Assembly (NCBI RefSeq): GCF_022524485.1
Contig: NZ_JAKXMK010000010.1
Location: forward strand, 62,001-126,000
Origin: Pseudonocardia alaniniphila
Lineage (GTDB): Bacteria; Actinomycetota; Actinomycetes; Mycobacteriales; Pseudonocardiaceae
Reading direction: 5' to 3'
Length of the DNA: 64,000 nucleotides
This document shows positions 25,609 to 35,074 of this stretch, one piece after another (the stretch's first letter is position 1; each line of letters begins with the position of its first letter). The position numbers were made by a program, and so were the translations under genes. The notes beneath the pieces were generated by a model. It saw only the letters and a list, made by a program, of their open reading frames with translations, had not been told where the DNA came from and did no database searches.

Positions 25609-27150
25609 GTGACTGTTCTTGCCCCCGCCCGCCTTCCACTCGCCCCGGCCCGTGCAGGTCAGCGCGCGTGGGTCGGCCTGGCCGTCCTGCTCCTGCCCAC
25701 CCTGCTGGTGTCCCTCGACAACACGGTGCTGGGCTTCGCCCTGCCTGCGATCAGCGCTGCGCTGACCCCGTCGGCGCCGCAGCTGCTGTGGCTCGTCGAC
25801 ATCTATCCCTTGGTGCTCGCGGGTCTGCTGGTCACGATGGGCACGCTCGGCGACAGGATCGGGCACCGCCGGATGCTCATGCTCGGCGTCGCGGGGTTCG
25901 GCAGTGTCTCGGTGGTGGCTGCGTTCGCACCCGGCGCCATGTATCTCGTCGGAGCCCGCGCTCTGCTCGGGTTCTTCGGCGCCATGCTGATGCCGGCCTC
26001 GCTCGCCCTGCTCCGGGAGCTGTTCACCGACCGGGCGGAGCGGCGGCTGGCCGTCGCGATCTGGGCCACCGGCTTCGCCGCAGGCGCGGCGCTCGGCCCG
26101 ATCCTGGGTGGGGTGCTGCTCCAGCACTTCTGGTGGGGCGCGGTGTTCCTCGTGAACGTGCCGCCGATGCTGCTGCTGCTCGGGCTCGCCGGCCTGATGC
26201 TGCCCGAGTCCAGGGCACAGGCCCCCGGACGGCTCGACCTGCTGGGCGTGCTGCTGTCGCTGCTGACCATGGTGCCCGCCGTGCTGGCGATCACGCTCCT
26301 CACCGATGAGGGCTTCAGCGCGACGATGCTGCTCTTCCTCGCGGTCGGCGTGGGGTCGGGGATCCTGTTCGTGCGGCGGGCCCGCGCGCGGCTGGCGGTG
26401 GGCGAGGAGCCGTTGCTCGACGTCTCGCTGTTCGCGTCGCCCGTGCTGCGGGCGTCCGCGCTGGCCAACGCGACCACGATGTTCGCCCTGACCGGCCTGC
26501 TCTTCTTCGCCGCTCAGTTCCTGCTGCTCGTGCGCGGACTCTCGCCGATCGACGCCGGGCTGGTGCTGCTGCCCGGGTTCCTCGTGACGATCATCGCGGG
26601 GCTGCTGGCAGCGCGACTGGGCCGCGTCTTCCCGCTGCGCGTGCTCGTGCCGACCGGGCTCGGGCTCGCCGCGATCGGGTTCCTGCTGTGCACCCTCCTC
26701 GGCGGCCCCACGTCCGTCGGCCTGCTGGTCGTGGCGTCCGTGCTGATCGGAGGCGGGATCGGGCTCTCGGAGACGATCACGAATGACGCGATCCTCTCGG
26801 CGGCCCCTCCGGAGCGCGCAGGCTCGGCGTCCGCGGTGTCGGAGACGGCCTACGAGATCGGGGCCGTGCTCGGCACCGCCGTGCTCGGTGGCGTGCTCAC
26901 GGCCGTGTACCGCGCGGTCGTGCAGGTGCCCTTCGGCGCCTCACCGGCCGACGCGCACGCGGCAGGGGAGACCCTCGGTGGTGCAGTGGCCACGGCGGCG
27001 AGGCTCCCCGGCGCCGAAGGCGTCGCGCTGCTGGCGTCGGCGCGTGCGGCGTTCGTGACGGCGATCGACGTCACGGCGCTGGTCGGGGCGGGCACGCTCG
27101 TGGCAGTGGCGCTGGTCGTGCTGCTCGGCCTGCGCAACCGGATGCGCTGA
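25609..27150 (+). CDS. MFS transporter, DHA2 family, 14-helix type
   Basis: 513-aa exporter. It carries the DHA2 helix-1 signature VSLDNTVLGFALPAI, motif A MGTLGDRIGHRRM, and motif C-like AGAALGPILGGVLLQHFWW. Fourteen hydrophobic segments are visible. Closest in style to SmvA/LfrA-type quaternary-ammonium and dye efflux pumps; the substrate is inferred only from family. The GTG start lies downstream of the TetR operator, so expression is probably induced by a ligand of the divergent repressor. Confidence 0.9.
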   Translation: MTVLAPARLPLAPARAGQRAWVGLAVLLLPTLLVSLDNTVLGFALPAISAALTPSAPQLLWLVDIYPLVLAGLLVTMGTLGDRIGHRRMLMLGVAGFGSVSVVAAFAPGAMYLVGARALLGFFGAMLMPASLALLRELFTDRAERRLAVAIWATGFAAGAALGPILGGVLLQHFWWGAVFLVNVPPMLLLLGLAGLMLPESRAQAPGRLDLLGVLLSLLTMVPAVLAITLLTDEGFSATMLLFLAVGVGSGILFVRRARARLAVGEEPLLDVSLFASPVLRASALANATTMFALTGLLFFAAQFLLLVRGLSPIDAGLVLLPGFLVTIIAGLLAARLGRVFPLRVLVPTGLGLAAIGFLLCTLLGGPTSVGLLVVASVLIGGGIGLSETITNDAILSAAPPERAGSASAVSETAYEIGAVLGTAVLGGVLTAVYRAVVQVPFGASPADAHAAGETLGGAVATAARLPGAEGVALLASARAAFVTAIDVTALVGAGTLVAVALVVLLGLRNRMR

Positions 27151-27170
27151 GGGAACCGGCCGCCCGGGTG

Positions 27171-27620
27171 TCACTGACTCGGCGTTGCGGGGGGCGCAGG
27201 CGGGGCCTGCGCAGCGGTGCCCTGTGCCGGGGTGGAGCCCATGCTCCGCTCGGCCAGCCGTTCCTGGACGTGCTCGGAGATCTGGTCGGCCCGGCGCCGC
27301 TCCCGGACCCGGATGAGGACCAGCATCGAGACGCCGTACGCGATGCCGAGCACCAGCAGCACCACGCCGAGCCGCGCAACCAGCGTCTGGAACGGATCGT
27401 CGTTGCCGACGATGTTCACGACGGAGATGATCGCCAGCACGCCGAGCGTGATGAGGTGGAACAGCACCGAGAGCAGCAGGTTGACCGAGCGGGTGACCTT
27501 CTCGTCCTGGAAGACCTCTTGCAGGAACGGCTCACCGGCCGTCACCAGTAGCCGGCCGACGCCGAACGTCAGGGCGATCGACACTACGAGCAGGGTGATG
27601 TACATGCCGGTGTCGGTCAT
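27171..27620 (-). CDS. Small membrane protein with two or three helices
   Basis: 149 aa, family not recognised. Membrane helices lie near residues 6-26 (YITLLVVSIALTFGVGRLL), 48-71 (LLLSVLFHLITLGVLAIISVV) and 80-103 (LVARLGVVLLVLGIAYGVSMLVLI). A charged helix and an Ala/Pro-rich cytoplasmic tail follow. The ATG at 27620 has a strong GGAGG 5 nt upstream on the minus strand. The gene converges on the exporter and faces away from pckG. Confidence 0.65.
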   Translation of the reverse strand: MTDTGMYITLLVVSIALTFGVGRLLVTAGEPFLQEVFQDEKVTRSVNLLLSVLFHLITLGVLAIISVVNIVGNDDPFQTLVARLGVVLLVLGIAYGVSMLVLIRVRERRRADQISEHVQERLAERSMGSTPAQGTAAQAPPAPPATPSQ

Positions 27621-27856
27621 CGGGTCCTCCCCCTCGGACGGTGACCGGAACCTTACGCGGAGTACGCAGGCCCGACCACCGGAAGCGTGCCACGAAGATG
27701 GAGTGCCCAGAGGCCGTTCAGGTGATGCGGAGCACGGCAAACTGGGGGATGTGGCGGTCGTCTCGATGATCGTCGGGGTGACCGGCGAAAGCAGTCACGC
27801 CCTGTCGACAACTCACTGGTCACCAGGGTGCAACACAGACGTAGCCCATTACCGCT

Positions 27857-27869
27857 GGAAAGCGTTTCC
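27857..27869. promoter_or_regulatory. Inverted repeat in the 433-bp gap before pckG
   Basis: ggaaa-gcg-tttcc is a perfect 5-bp dyad 185 nt before the pckG start. It resembles LacI-family half sites in composition, but the centre is odd-length. The remaining gap 27621-28053 is less GC-rich than its surroundings, as expected for a promoter region. It also holds a smaller dyad (ctggtcaccag). I see no riboswitch. The pckG ribosome site is gagcgagga at about 28041. Confidence 0.3.
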
Positions 27870-28053
27870 TGGTCATCTGAATCGATTACATGATCGGTCC
27901 TGTGAGTCAATCGACAGCTGCCAGCGGTGGGGGAAACCGGACACCGGCGGTACCGTCACTTTCTATCTTTGACCTGCACACCCGGCCGAGCAACGGATCG
28001 GGTGCGCGCAGCATTCCCGGGGACCGGGCGTCCCGGCGAGGAGCGAGGAAAAC

Positions 28054-29880
28054 ATGACAGCGATGACCGTGTCAGGGATCGACGAAGCGCCGACCGAGAA
28101 CGCGCGCCTGCTGTCGTGGGTACGTGAGGTCGCCGAACTCACCAACCCGGACCGCGTCGTCTGGTGCGACGGCTCGGACGAGGAGTGGGACCGCATGACC
28201 ACGCGCCTCGTCGAGGCCGGGACGTTCGTGAAGCTCAACGAGGAGAAGAAACCGAACTCCTACTGGGCCGCGTCCGACCCGGATGACGTGGCCCGTGTCG
28301 AGGAGCGCACCTTCATCTGCTCGGCCCGCGAGGTCGACGCCGGTCCTACCAACAACTGGATGGACCCGGCCGAGATGAAGGCCACGATGACCGAGCTCTA
28401 CCGCGGTTGCATGCGCGGTCGAACGATGTACGTCATCCCGTTCTGCATGGGTCCCCTCGACGCCGATGAGCCGTTCCTCGGTGTGGAGATCACCGACTCC
28501 GAGTACGTCGTGGTCTCGATGCGCATCATGACGCGCATGGGTAGCGCAGTGCTGCCGCTGTTCGACGGCCCGGCGGGCGACAAGTTCGTTCCGGCGCTGC
28601 ACTCAGTGGGTGCGCCTCTCGGGCCCGGTCAGAAGGACGTTGCGTGGCCGTGTAACGAGACCAAGTACATCACCCACTTCCCGGAGACCCGTGAGATCTG
28701 GAGCTACGGCTCCGGGTACGGCGGTAACGCGCTGCTGGGCAAGAAGTGCTACGCGCTGCGGATCGCTTCGGTCATGGCCCGTGACGAGGGCTGGATGGCC
28801 GAGCACATGCTGATCCTCAAGCTGATCAGCCCCGAGGAGAAGGCCTACTACATCGCGGCGGCTTTCCCGTCGGCATGCGGAAAGACGAACCTCGCGATGC
28901 TGCAGCCGACCGTGCCCGGGTGGCGTGCCGAGACCGTCGGCGACGACATCGCATGGATGCGTTTCGGCGAGGACGGCCGCCTCTACGCGGTGAACCCCGA
29001 GTTCGGATTCTTCGGTGTGGCGCCCGGCACCAACTGGAAGACCAACCCCAACGCGATGCGCACCATCGAGAAGGGGAACTCGCTGTTCACCAACGTCGCC
29101 CGCACCGATGACGGAGACGTCTGGTGGGAGGGTCTCGAGGGTGAGCCGCAGCACCTGACGTCGTGGCTCGGCGAGGACTGGACGCCCGACTCCGACAAGC
29201 CGGCCGCGCACCCGAACTCCCGGTACACCACGCCGATCTCGCAGTGCCCCGTCGTTGCACCGGAGTGGCAGGACCCGAAGGGCGTGCCGATCTCGGCCAT
29301 CCTGTTCGGTGGCCGTCGCAAGACCACCGTCCCGCTCGTCACGGAGGCGCGTGACTGGCAGCACGGCACGTTCATGGGCGCCACGATGTCGAGCGAGAAG
29401 ACCGCAGCCGCCAAGGGCGGTCTCGGCCAGGTCCGCCGCGACCCGATGGCGATGCTGCCGTTCCTCGGCTACAACGTCGGCAACTACTTCCAGCACTGGG
29501 TGAACATCGGCAAGGGCGCCGACGCCGACAAGCTGCCGCGGATCTTCTACGTCAACTGGTTCCGGCGCGGCGAGGACGGCCAGTTCCTGTGGCCGGGCTT
29601 CGGGGAGAACTCCCGCGTCCTCAAGTGGGCGATCGAGCGCATCACCGGCACTGCTGCGGCCACCGAGACGGCGATCGGCTACGTGCCCACCGCCGACCAG
29701 CTCGACCTCGAGGGTCTCGACGCCCCGCTCGCCGACATCGAGGCGGCGCTGGCCGTCGACCCCGAGGACTGGAAGGCCGAGATCCCGCTCATCGAGGAGT
29801 GGTTCGAGGTGATCGGGGACAAGCTCCCCAGCTCGATGCGTGACGAGCTCGAGGCCCTGAAGCTGCGCCTGGGCATGTGA
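28054..29880 (+). CDS. pckG: Phosphoenolpyruvate carboxykinase (GTP)
   Basis: 608-aa GTP-dependent PEPCK, the usual length. The kinase-1a P-loop [13 protein letters not shown] occupies 271-283 and includes the hyper-reactive cysteine (Cys275). [14 protein letters not shown] supplies metal-binding Asp residues, and [14 protein letters not shown] and [14 protein letters not shown] are present. It converts oxaloacetate to PEP, the entry step of gluconeogenesis, in the cytoplasm. It is monocistronic by appearance, with a 433-bp upstream gap and a hairpin after the stop. The neighbouring symporter pair may import carboxylates that feed this step. Confidence 0.97.
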   Translation: MTAMTVSGIDEAPTENARLLSWVREVAELTNPDRVVWCDGSDEEWDRMTTRLVEAGTFVKLNEEKKPNSYWAASDPDDVARVEERTFICSAREVDAGPTNNWMDPAEMKATMTELYRGCMRGRTMYVIPFCMGPLDADEPFLGVEITDSEYVVVSMRIMTRMGSAVLPLFDGPAGDKFVPALHSVGAPLGPGQKDVAWPCNETKYITHFPETREIWSYGSGYGGNALLGKKCYALRIASVMARDEGWMAEHMLILKLISPEEKAYYIAAAFPSACGKTNLAMLQPTVPGWRAETVGDDIAWMRFGEDGRLYAVNPEFGFFGVAPGTNWKTNPNAMRTIEKGNSLFTNVARTDDGDVWWEGLEGEPQHLTSWLGEDWTPDSDKPAAHPNSRYTTPISQCPVVAPEWQDPKGVPISAILFGGRRKTTVPLVTEARDWQHGTFMGATMSSEKTAAAKGGLGQVRRDPMAMLPFLGYNVGNYFQHWVNIGKGADADKLPRIFYVNWFRRGEDGQFLWPGFGENSRVLKWAIERITGTAAATETAIGYVPTADQLDLEGLDAPLADIEAALAVDPEDWKAEIPLIEEWFEVIGDKLPSSMRDELEALKLRLGM

Positions 29881-29885
29881 GGACC

Positions 29886-29929
29886 CCGGCGGGCCGCAGG
29901 GTTGTGAGTATCGCCATGCGGCCTGCCGG
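29886..29929 (+). terminator. Hairpin after pckG
   Basis: The 12-nt arms ccggcgggccgc (29886-29897) and gcggcctgccgg (29918-29929) pair at 11 of 12 positions around a 20-nt loop, starting 6 nt after the stop codon. There is no T-run. It probably ends or attenuates transcription before the DUF3311 gene. Confidence 0.5.
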
Positions 29930-29974
29930 ATCAGGCACTCATACGATCGCGGGATCTGCGATCGGGGGGTTTGT

Positions 29975-30265
29975 GTGCCTATTTCGAGAGACTCGAAAAT
30001 CAATAGCGGCGGTTTGTACGGTTTGCGCTGGAACGCCTGGAACCTCTTGTTCGTGGTGCCGTTCCTGATCCTGGTCACGCCGTGGATCAACAGGGTGGAG
30101 CCGCGGTTTCTCGGGTTGCCGTTCTTCTACTGGATCCAGCTGGCCTGGGTGCCGGTGAGCGTGGCGATGGTCGCGATCGTGCATGTGCGCACCCGCGGCG
30201 GCCGTGCACCGAGCGTCCCGGCCGCGAATGACGTTGATGCGCTGGATGCGGGGTCCGGCCGGTGA
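29975..30265 (+). CDS. DUF3311 small membrane protein, symporter partner
   Basis: 96-aa protein with two membrane helices (NLLFVVPFLILVTPWI and FFYWIQLAWVPVSVAMVAIV). This is the DUF3311 layout, a small subunit almost always encoded directly upstream of a sodium:solute symporter. The start is GTG at 29975 preceded by cggggggt. The stop overlaps the symporter GTG (GTGA), so the two are made together. It probably acts as an assembly or stabilising subunit; that is inferred from co-occurrence. Confidence 0.85.
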   Translation: MPISRDSKINSGGLYGLRWNAWNLLFVVPFLILVTPWINRVEPRFLGLPFFYWIQLAWVPVSVAMVAIVHVRTRGGRAPSVPAANDVDALDAGSGR

Positions 30266-31920
30266 TCCGGGTGCCCGAACTGATCGTGTTCGCGGTGCTG
30301 TTCGTGGCGGTGTCGGCGCTGGGGTTCGTCGCCGCCGGGTGGCGGCGCGGGCCGACGCTGGATCATCTGGAGGAATGGGGGCTGGGCGGTCGCCGGTTCG
30401 GCTCCTGGATCACCTGGTTCCTCATCGGCGGTGACCTCTACACCGCCTACACCTTCGTCGCGGTGCCCGCGTTGCTGTTCGGCGCCGGCGCCGCCGGGTT
30501 CTTCGCGCTCCCGTACGCGGTGATCGCCTACCCGCTCGTGTTCCTGCCGCTGCTGCGGATGTGGTCGGTGTCGCGGGTCAACGGCTACCTCACCCCGGCC
30601 GACTTCGTCCGCGGCCGCTACTCCAGCCCGCTGCTGGCCCTGCTGGTGGCCATCACCGGGCTGGTCGCGACGATGCCCTACATCGCGCTGCAACTGGCCG
30701 GGCTGGAAGCGGTGCTGCGCACGATGGGCCTCAACGCAGGCGGGCTGCTCGGGCACCTGCCGCTGCTGGTGGCGTTCCTGATCCTGGCCGCCTACACCTA
30801 CCAGTCCGGGCTGCGTGCCCCTGCCCTCATCGCCTTCGTCAAGGACATCCTGATCTACATCGTGGTGCTGGTCGCCGTGGTCTACCTGCCGCTGCGGCTG
30901 GGCGGCTGGGCGGCCGTCTTCGACGCCGCCGACGCCAAGTTCACCGCCACCCCCAGCACCGCCGACGGGATCGTCCTGGGCGCGAACAACCAACTTCAGT
31001 ACGTCACCCTCGCGCTCGGCTCCGCGCTGGCCCTGTTCCTCTACCCCCACGCCATGACCGGGGTGCTGGCCTCCCGCGGCCGCGACGTGATCCGCCGCAA
31101 CATGGTCGCCCTGCCCGCCTACTCGTTCGTGCTGGGCCTGATCATGCTGCTGGGCTTCGTCGCGATCGCCGCCCACGTGCAGCCCATTACCAACGCCGCC
31201 ACCGGCCGCCCCGACACCAACACCATCATCCCGATGCTGTTCGCCGACCAGTTCGGCCCCGTGTTCGCCGGCGTGGCCTTCGCCGCGATCGGCGTCGGTG
31301 CCCTGGTGCCCGCCGCGATCATGTCCATCGCCGCGGCGAACCTGTGGACCCGCAACATCTACAAGGAATTCCTGCGCCCCGACGCCACTCCCCACCAGGA
31401 GGCCAAGCAGGCCAAGCTCGCGTCGCTCGTGGTCAAGGTCGGTGCCGTGCTGTGCATCGTGCTCATCGACCCGCAGTTCTCCGTCGACCTGCAACTCATC
31501 GGCGGCGTGATCATCCTGCAGACCCTGCCCGCGGTCGCGATCGCGCTCTACACCCGCTGGCTGCACCGCTGGGCACTGATCACCGGCTGGGTCATCGGCA
31601 TGGCCTACGCCCTCTACCTGCTCTGGATCATTCCCAACCCGGCCACCGGCAGCGCCCACTTCGGCGGCTCCGCCCTCCCGCTCGACCGGCTGCCGGTGTT
31701 CGGCTGGCACCCCTTCGCAGGCTCGCAGCTGCAGATCTTCGTCGGGTTCGTCGCCCTGGCCGTCAACGTCGTCGTCTCCGTCGTGGCGACGCTCGTGCTG
31801 CGGGCCGCCCAGGTCCCCGAAGGCGAGGACCGCACCACCGACGCCGACTACCACGCCGATGCCGACTCCGACGATCTCCCGCAGCTGGTGCCGGCACCGG
31901 CTGCAATGGCCGGCCGATGA
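30262..31920 (+). CDS. Sodium:solute symporter (SSS) family permease, monocarboxylate-type
   Basis: 552-aa membrane protein with about 13 helices. LEEWGLGGRRFGSWITWFLIGGDLYTAYTF is the SSS core start, split here by the N-terminal helix. ALFLYPHAMTGVLASRG and VGALVPAAIMSIAAANLWTRN are also family features. The nearest-known group, with a DUF3311 partner, is the MctP/MctC monocarboxylate uptake permeases (acetate, pyruvate, propionate, lactate). The acidic C-terminal tail is cytoplasmic. The GTG start overlaps the DUF3311 stop. Position next to pckG fits growth on C2/C3 acids. Confidence 0.85.
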   Translation: MIRVPELIVFAVLFVAVSALGFVAAGWRRGPTLDHLEEWGLGGRRFGSWITWFLIGGDLYTAYTFVAVPALLFGAGAAGFFALPYAVIAYPLVFLPLLRMWSVSRVNGYLTPADFVRGRYSSPLLALLVAITGLVATMPYIALQLAGLEAVLRTMGLNAGGLLGHLPLLVAFLILAAYTYQSGLRAPALIAFVKDILIYIVVLVAVVYLPLRLGGWAAVFDAADAKFTATPSTADGIVLGANNQLQYVTLALGSALALFLYPHAMTGVLASRGRDVIRRNMVALPAYSFVLGLIMLLGFVAIAAHVQPITNAATGRPDTNTIIPMLFADQFGPVFAGVAFAAIGVGALVPAAIMSIAAANLWTRNIYKEFLRPDATPHQEAKQAKLASLVVKVGAVLCIVLIDPQFSVDLQLIGGVIILQTLPAVAIALYTRWLHRWALITGWVIGMAYALYLLWIIPNPATGSAHFGGSALPLDRLPVFGWHPFAGSQLQIFVGFVALAVNVVVSVVATLVLRAAQVPEGEDRTTDADYHADADSDDLPQLVPAPAAMAGR

Positions 31921-32027
31921 ACACCGGGAGGCTGCCCGTCGGCGGGTCATGACCGTTCGGCCGCGAAAATCGGCCGCTCCTCGGCCGCCGGAGCGGACAG
32001 GGCGCCACTTACCGGACGCCCGACATA

Positions 32028-32049
32028 TTTCACTCATCCGGGTGACCGA
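32028..32049. promoter_or_regulatory. TTTCACTC / GGGTGACCGA motif, copy A
   Basis: tttcactc (32028-32035), 4-nt spacer, gggtgaccga (32040-32049). The same two words occur abutting upstream of fxsA (51879-51896). The TCAC(T)C and GGGTGA halves are nearly inverted repeats, so this may be a regulator site with variable spacing. It lies in the 262-bp gap (31921-32182) before the 32183 gene; I see nothing else in that gap. Confidence 0.3.
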
Positions 32050-32182
32050 ACACCGCCCGGGGTGAACCGTTCGGTTGCCAACCGATTGCTCCGCGTGCCC
32101 CGTGAGGTGCAACATCCCTCACGGCGCTCGCGATACGAGGGGTGACCGTCGCTGCTCGGCGCCGGCAGTCGGAGGTGACCAC

Positions 32183-34060
32183 GTGCTGGATGTCGGACCG
32201 GCGAACCAGAACGGCGAGGATCACGACCTCGCCGTCTTCGTCGATCGCCTGGCCGCAGCGGGGTCGGATCCGGCCACTGCGTCGGCCAAGCAGCAGATCC
32301 GCCGATCCATCGCGGCGGGCGAGCCCCCGCCCGGGCTGCGCAGGCTCGCCGAGGCACTCGCGGCGTCCGTCGGGGAGCTTCCACCCCCGCAGCGCCACCC
32401 CGCGGAGGATTCGCGGTCGATCGTCGCGGCGATGCGGGACAACACCCTCGTGGTGCTCGAGGAGTTCGACCCCGCTGCCGTGGCGGGTGCCGTCGCGGCC
32501 CTGCTCGCCGACGGCAGGCGCGTGGTCGTCACGGCCACCGACGCCGGCGAGCTCGGAGCGGTTCGCACTGCGATGCCTGCGGATGCCGCGGCGCGGGCTC
32601 TCGACGGTCTACCCCCGCTCACCCCGGCCGAGCTGCGCGAGCTACGCAGGTTGCTGGCCACCTCCACCCCGGAGCGACGCGCCCGGGCCGGTCAGGAGCT
32701 CCCGGCCGACGGGCTGCTGCCCGCGCCGCACGAGGTCGCGGCGCTGTGTGCGCAGGCCGACTGGAACAACTCCGTGAGCAACCGGGCGTCCATGGTCCCC
32801 GCGCTGCTGTCGAACCTCGACCCCGAGCGGCGCAACGCCGTCACGTCGGTGGCCCGCTGCGTGAGCCGCTCGCTCGGTGCCCTGCCGCCCCGCACCGAGC
32901 ACACCTGGATGCGGGGGCTGCTGTCGCATCTCATCTACGGCCAGAACCGCGCGCCGTTCGACCGGATGCTGGAGGACACCGCCCAGGCCGTCGCGGTCCT
33001 GGATCGGGCCCGCTACCTGCCGCCCGTGTCCTTCTCCGCCACGCCGCCGCCCGGTGCGCTGGATGTACTGCGCCGGTACCGGGAGTACCTCGAGTCCGGA
33101 GGCCGGGCCCGCTCCTACTTCCGCAACTCGGTGCAGCGGGAGGTGCGGGCCATCCTTGCGCCGGCCCGCGTGGGCCCACGTGCCCCGGAGACCGCCGACG
33201 ACGTCCAGCGCGTCATCGAGCACCTCGAACTCGGGGAACGGCGTCATCGCATCCACCTCGGGTGCATGGAGCTGGGCCTGCCCACGCCACGCAACGAGAG
33301 CGAGCTGTCCGAGCTGGCCGAGGGGCTGGTGAAGGTCGCGGCGGCGGCCCGCTCGGTCGGGGCCCTGCGCCACGACGTGCTGTTTCTCGCGCCCGACTCG
33401 CCGCTGTCGGTGCCCGACGTCGAGAGCGCCGAGGAGATCGCCGGCGCGATCCTCGAGTACGCCGACCACGGCGGCGCCATCATGGCCGAGCGCCGCCTGG
33501 ACTCCATCGCAGGCGAGCTGACCGCCCGGGGCGGTGCCGACCAGCCACCCGAGTACGACCACGCCGTCGTCGCATTGCGCAAGCGCGACGCCAACGCGTA
33601 CGCCGCAGCCTTCGACGCCCTCGCGGGAGCACGCCGCGACGTGCACGACGAGAACCTCCAGGCGACGCTGCTCCAGCGGCTGGGCGCCGGTGCGCCGGAG
33701 CTCGCCGAGGCCTGGACGGCGCTGGCCCAAAAGGACCCTGCGGCGCTCGGCGTGGCCTCGTTCGTTCCGGTGGAGGCGCTGCTGGCGGCTGTCCCGCCGG
33801 CCGACAGCGCCGATGTCGTGCTGGTGCTGGACGCGTCCGAGCTCGGGGTCGAGCGGTTGCTGCTCACGGCGATAGCCCCCCGGATGGTCGCGGTGGTCGC
33901 ACCGGACGATCAGCCGAGCGACACTCCCTCGCTGCTCAGCGTGCTGCGGCGGGCGTCAGCACTGGTGATCCGCCGCGAGAGCAAGGGCGGCGGAGGCCGG
34001 GTCGTCCCCCTGAACGGCGGGAACCGCAAGACGGCTCCGGCCAGTTGGGCCGCGACCTGA
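32183..34060 (+). CDS. Large uncharacterised protein, possible degenerate helicase-like ATPase
   Basis: 625 aa, no family recognised. A perfect ribosome site (ggaggtga, 32171-32178) precedes the GTG at 32183, so this start is firm; the frame runs 36 codons further back without support. It looks soluble and mostly helical with many charged residues. Some segments recall superfamily-1 helicase architecture: NTLVVLEEFDPAAVAGAVAAL with RRVVVTATDAGEL near residue 90. Near the C-terminus a strand-acid-strand pattern (DVVLVLDASELGVERLLLTA, then MVAVVAPDDQP) resembles Walker B plus motif III. No Walker A (GxxxxGKT/S) is present, so ATP hydrolysis is doubtful. Monocistronic by spacing. Confidence 0.72.
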   Translation: MLDVGPANQNGEDHDLAVFVDRLAAAGSDPATASAKQQIRRSIAAGEPPPGLRRLAEALAASVGELPPPQRHPAEDSRSIVAAMRDNTLVVLEEFDPAAVAGAVAALLADGRRVVVTATDAGELGAVRTAMPADAAARALDGLPPLTPAELRELRRLLATSTPERRARAGQELPADGLLPAPHEVAALCAQADWNNSVSNRASMVPALLSNLDPERRNAVTSVARCVSRSLGALPPRTEHTWMRGLLSHLIYGQNRAPFDRMLEDTAQAVAVLDRARYLPPVSFSATPPPGALDVLRRYREYLESGGRARSYFRNSVQREVRAILAPARVGPRAPETADDVQRVIEHLELGERRHRIHLGCMELGLPTPRNESELSELAEGLVKVAAAARSVGALRHDVLFLAPDSPLSVPDVESAEEIAGAILEYADHGGAIMAERRLDSIAGELTARGGADQPPEYDHAVVALRKRDANAYAAAFDALAGARRDVHDENLQATLLQRLGAGAPELAEAWTALAQKDPAALGVASFVPVEALLAAVPPADSADVVLVLDASELGVERLLLTAIAPRMVAVVAPDDQPSDTPSLLSVLRRASALVIRRESKGGGGRVVPLNGGNRKTAPASWAAT

Positions 34061-34094
34061 GTCCGACCGTCGGCCGCAACGGCGCTGCCCGTGC

Positions 34095-34400
34095 TCAGCC
34101 GCGCACCTGTTCCAGGAGTCCGATCGGGTCGTCGCCCGCCGTCTCGCGTTGCCAGCCGTCAGCGATCGGCCGATAGAGCACCCAGCCGCCGGGCTCCTCG
34201 TCGCTGCGGCGCAGCAGGGCGATCGGCGTGGCCGACCAGGCGGCGGAGAGCTCGGGGTAGGCGGGTGGTCGACGATCGAGGATCGTGATCTCGTCGCCCT
34301 GGATCGTGTAGCCGATCTGCCACTGCTCACGCTCGGCCTCGGGCACACGGTCGGCGCACCAATGGGACAGGAGGGTGCGGATCTCCTCGGACACGGGCAT
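34095..34400 (-). CDS. DUF3024-like small protein
   Basis: 101-aa protein. REQWQIGYTIQGDEITILDRRPPAY and the spaced tryptophans (AWSATPIALLR, GGWVLYRPIADGWQR) match the DUF3024 pattern. There is no catalytic motif, so function is unknown. The ATG at 34400 is used; the longer frame overlaps the start of the divergent gene. It is convergent with the 32183 gene and divergent from the AhpD-like gene. Confidence 0.72.
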   Translation of the reverse strand: MPVSEEIRTLLSHWCADRVPEAEREQWQIGYTIQGDEITILDRRPPAYPELSAAWSATPIALLRRSDEEPGGWVLYRPIADGWQRETAGDDPIGLLEQVRG

Positions 34401-34440
34401 GAGCGCATCGTGGCGCTTCCGGGGGCTACCGTCGAGAGCT

Positions 34441-35028
34441 ATGGATGCTGCGCCGCACCCCGTGAGCCGGTTCGGCCACGTCGAGCTCGAGGACATGCCC
34501 GCCGACCTGCGCCGACGCATCGAGGTGATCACCGAGAAGTCGGGCTTCGTCCCGAACGTCTTCCGGGCGCTCGCCCGCAGACCGGCCGAGCTTCGCGCGT
34601 TCCTCGACTACCACGATGCCCTGATGGACTCCGACGAGGGCCTGAGCAGGGCGGAGCGGGAGCTGGTGGTGGTGGCCACCTCGGGTGCCAACCACTGCAC
34701 CTACTGCGTGGTCGCGCACGGCGCCATCCTGCGGGTGCGTGCGAAGGACGCGGAGATCGCCGACCGGGTGGCCACGAACCCCTGGGGGGTGGAGCTGAGC
34801 CCGCGGGAACGCGCCATCGTGGACCTGGCGCTGCTGATCGCCACCGACTCCGCATCGCTCACCGACGCCGAGCTCGACGACGCCCGGATGGCGGGCCTCT
34901 CCGAGGACGAGATCTGGGACGTCGGGGCGATCACGGCGTTGTTCGCGATGTCCAACCGGCTGGCCCATCTCACGGCCCTTCGACCGAACCCCGAGTTCTA
35001 CCTCATGGGCAGGCTTCCGAGATCCTAG
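34441..35028 (+). CDS. AhpD-like peroxidase-related carboxymuconolactone decarboxylase family protein
   Basis: 195-aa protein of the AhpD/CMD superfamily, peroxidase-related subgroup. The redox motif is C-T-Y-C with the downstream His (NHCTYCVVAHGAIL). EVITEKSGFVPNVFRALARRP precedes it and DVGAITALFAMSNRLAHLT follows. Such proteins are small thiol peroxidases or reductases of alkyl hydroperoxides. The ATG at 34441 is chosen; the open frame starts 22 codons earlier. A structured repeat copy begins 46 nt after the stop. Confidence 0.85.
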   Translation: MDAAPHPVSRFGHVELEDMPADLRRRIEVITEKSGFVPNVFRALARRPAELRAFLDYHDALMDSDEGLSRAERELVVVATSGANHCTYCVVAHGAILRVRAKDAEIADRVATNPWGVELSPRERAIVDLALLIATDSASLTDAELDDARMAGLSEDEIWDVGAITALFAMSNRLAHLTALRPNPEFYLMGRLPRS

Positions 35029-35074
35029 TGCCGAGGAAACGAGGTCGTCTTACCCGCCTCCGACGACAGCACAG

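Noticed and set aside
27841..27880. CcpA-type cre site before pckG
   Set aside because: The dyad ggaaagcgtttcc does not keep the required spacing of the cre consensus, and CcpA is not expected in actinobacteria.
28603..30090. 495-aa minus-strand frame opposite pckG
   Set aside because: Shadow of pckG; no recognisable motif.
30127..32115. 662-aa minus-strand frame opposite the symporter
   Set aside because: Gln/Gly/His-rich translation typical of antisense frames; the + strand encodes a clear SSS permease with a DUF3311 partner.
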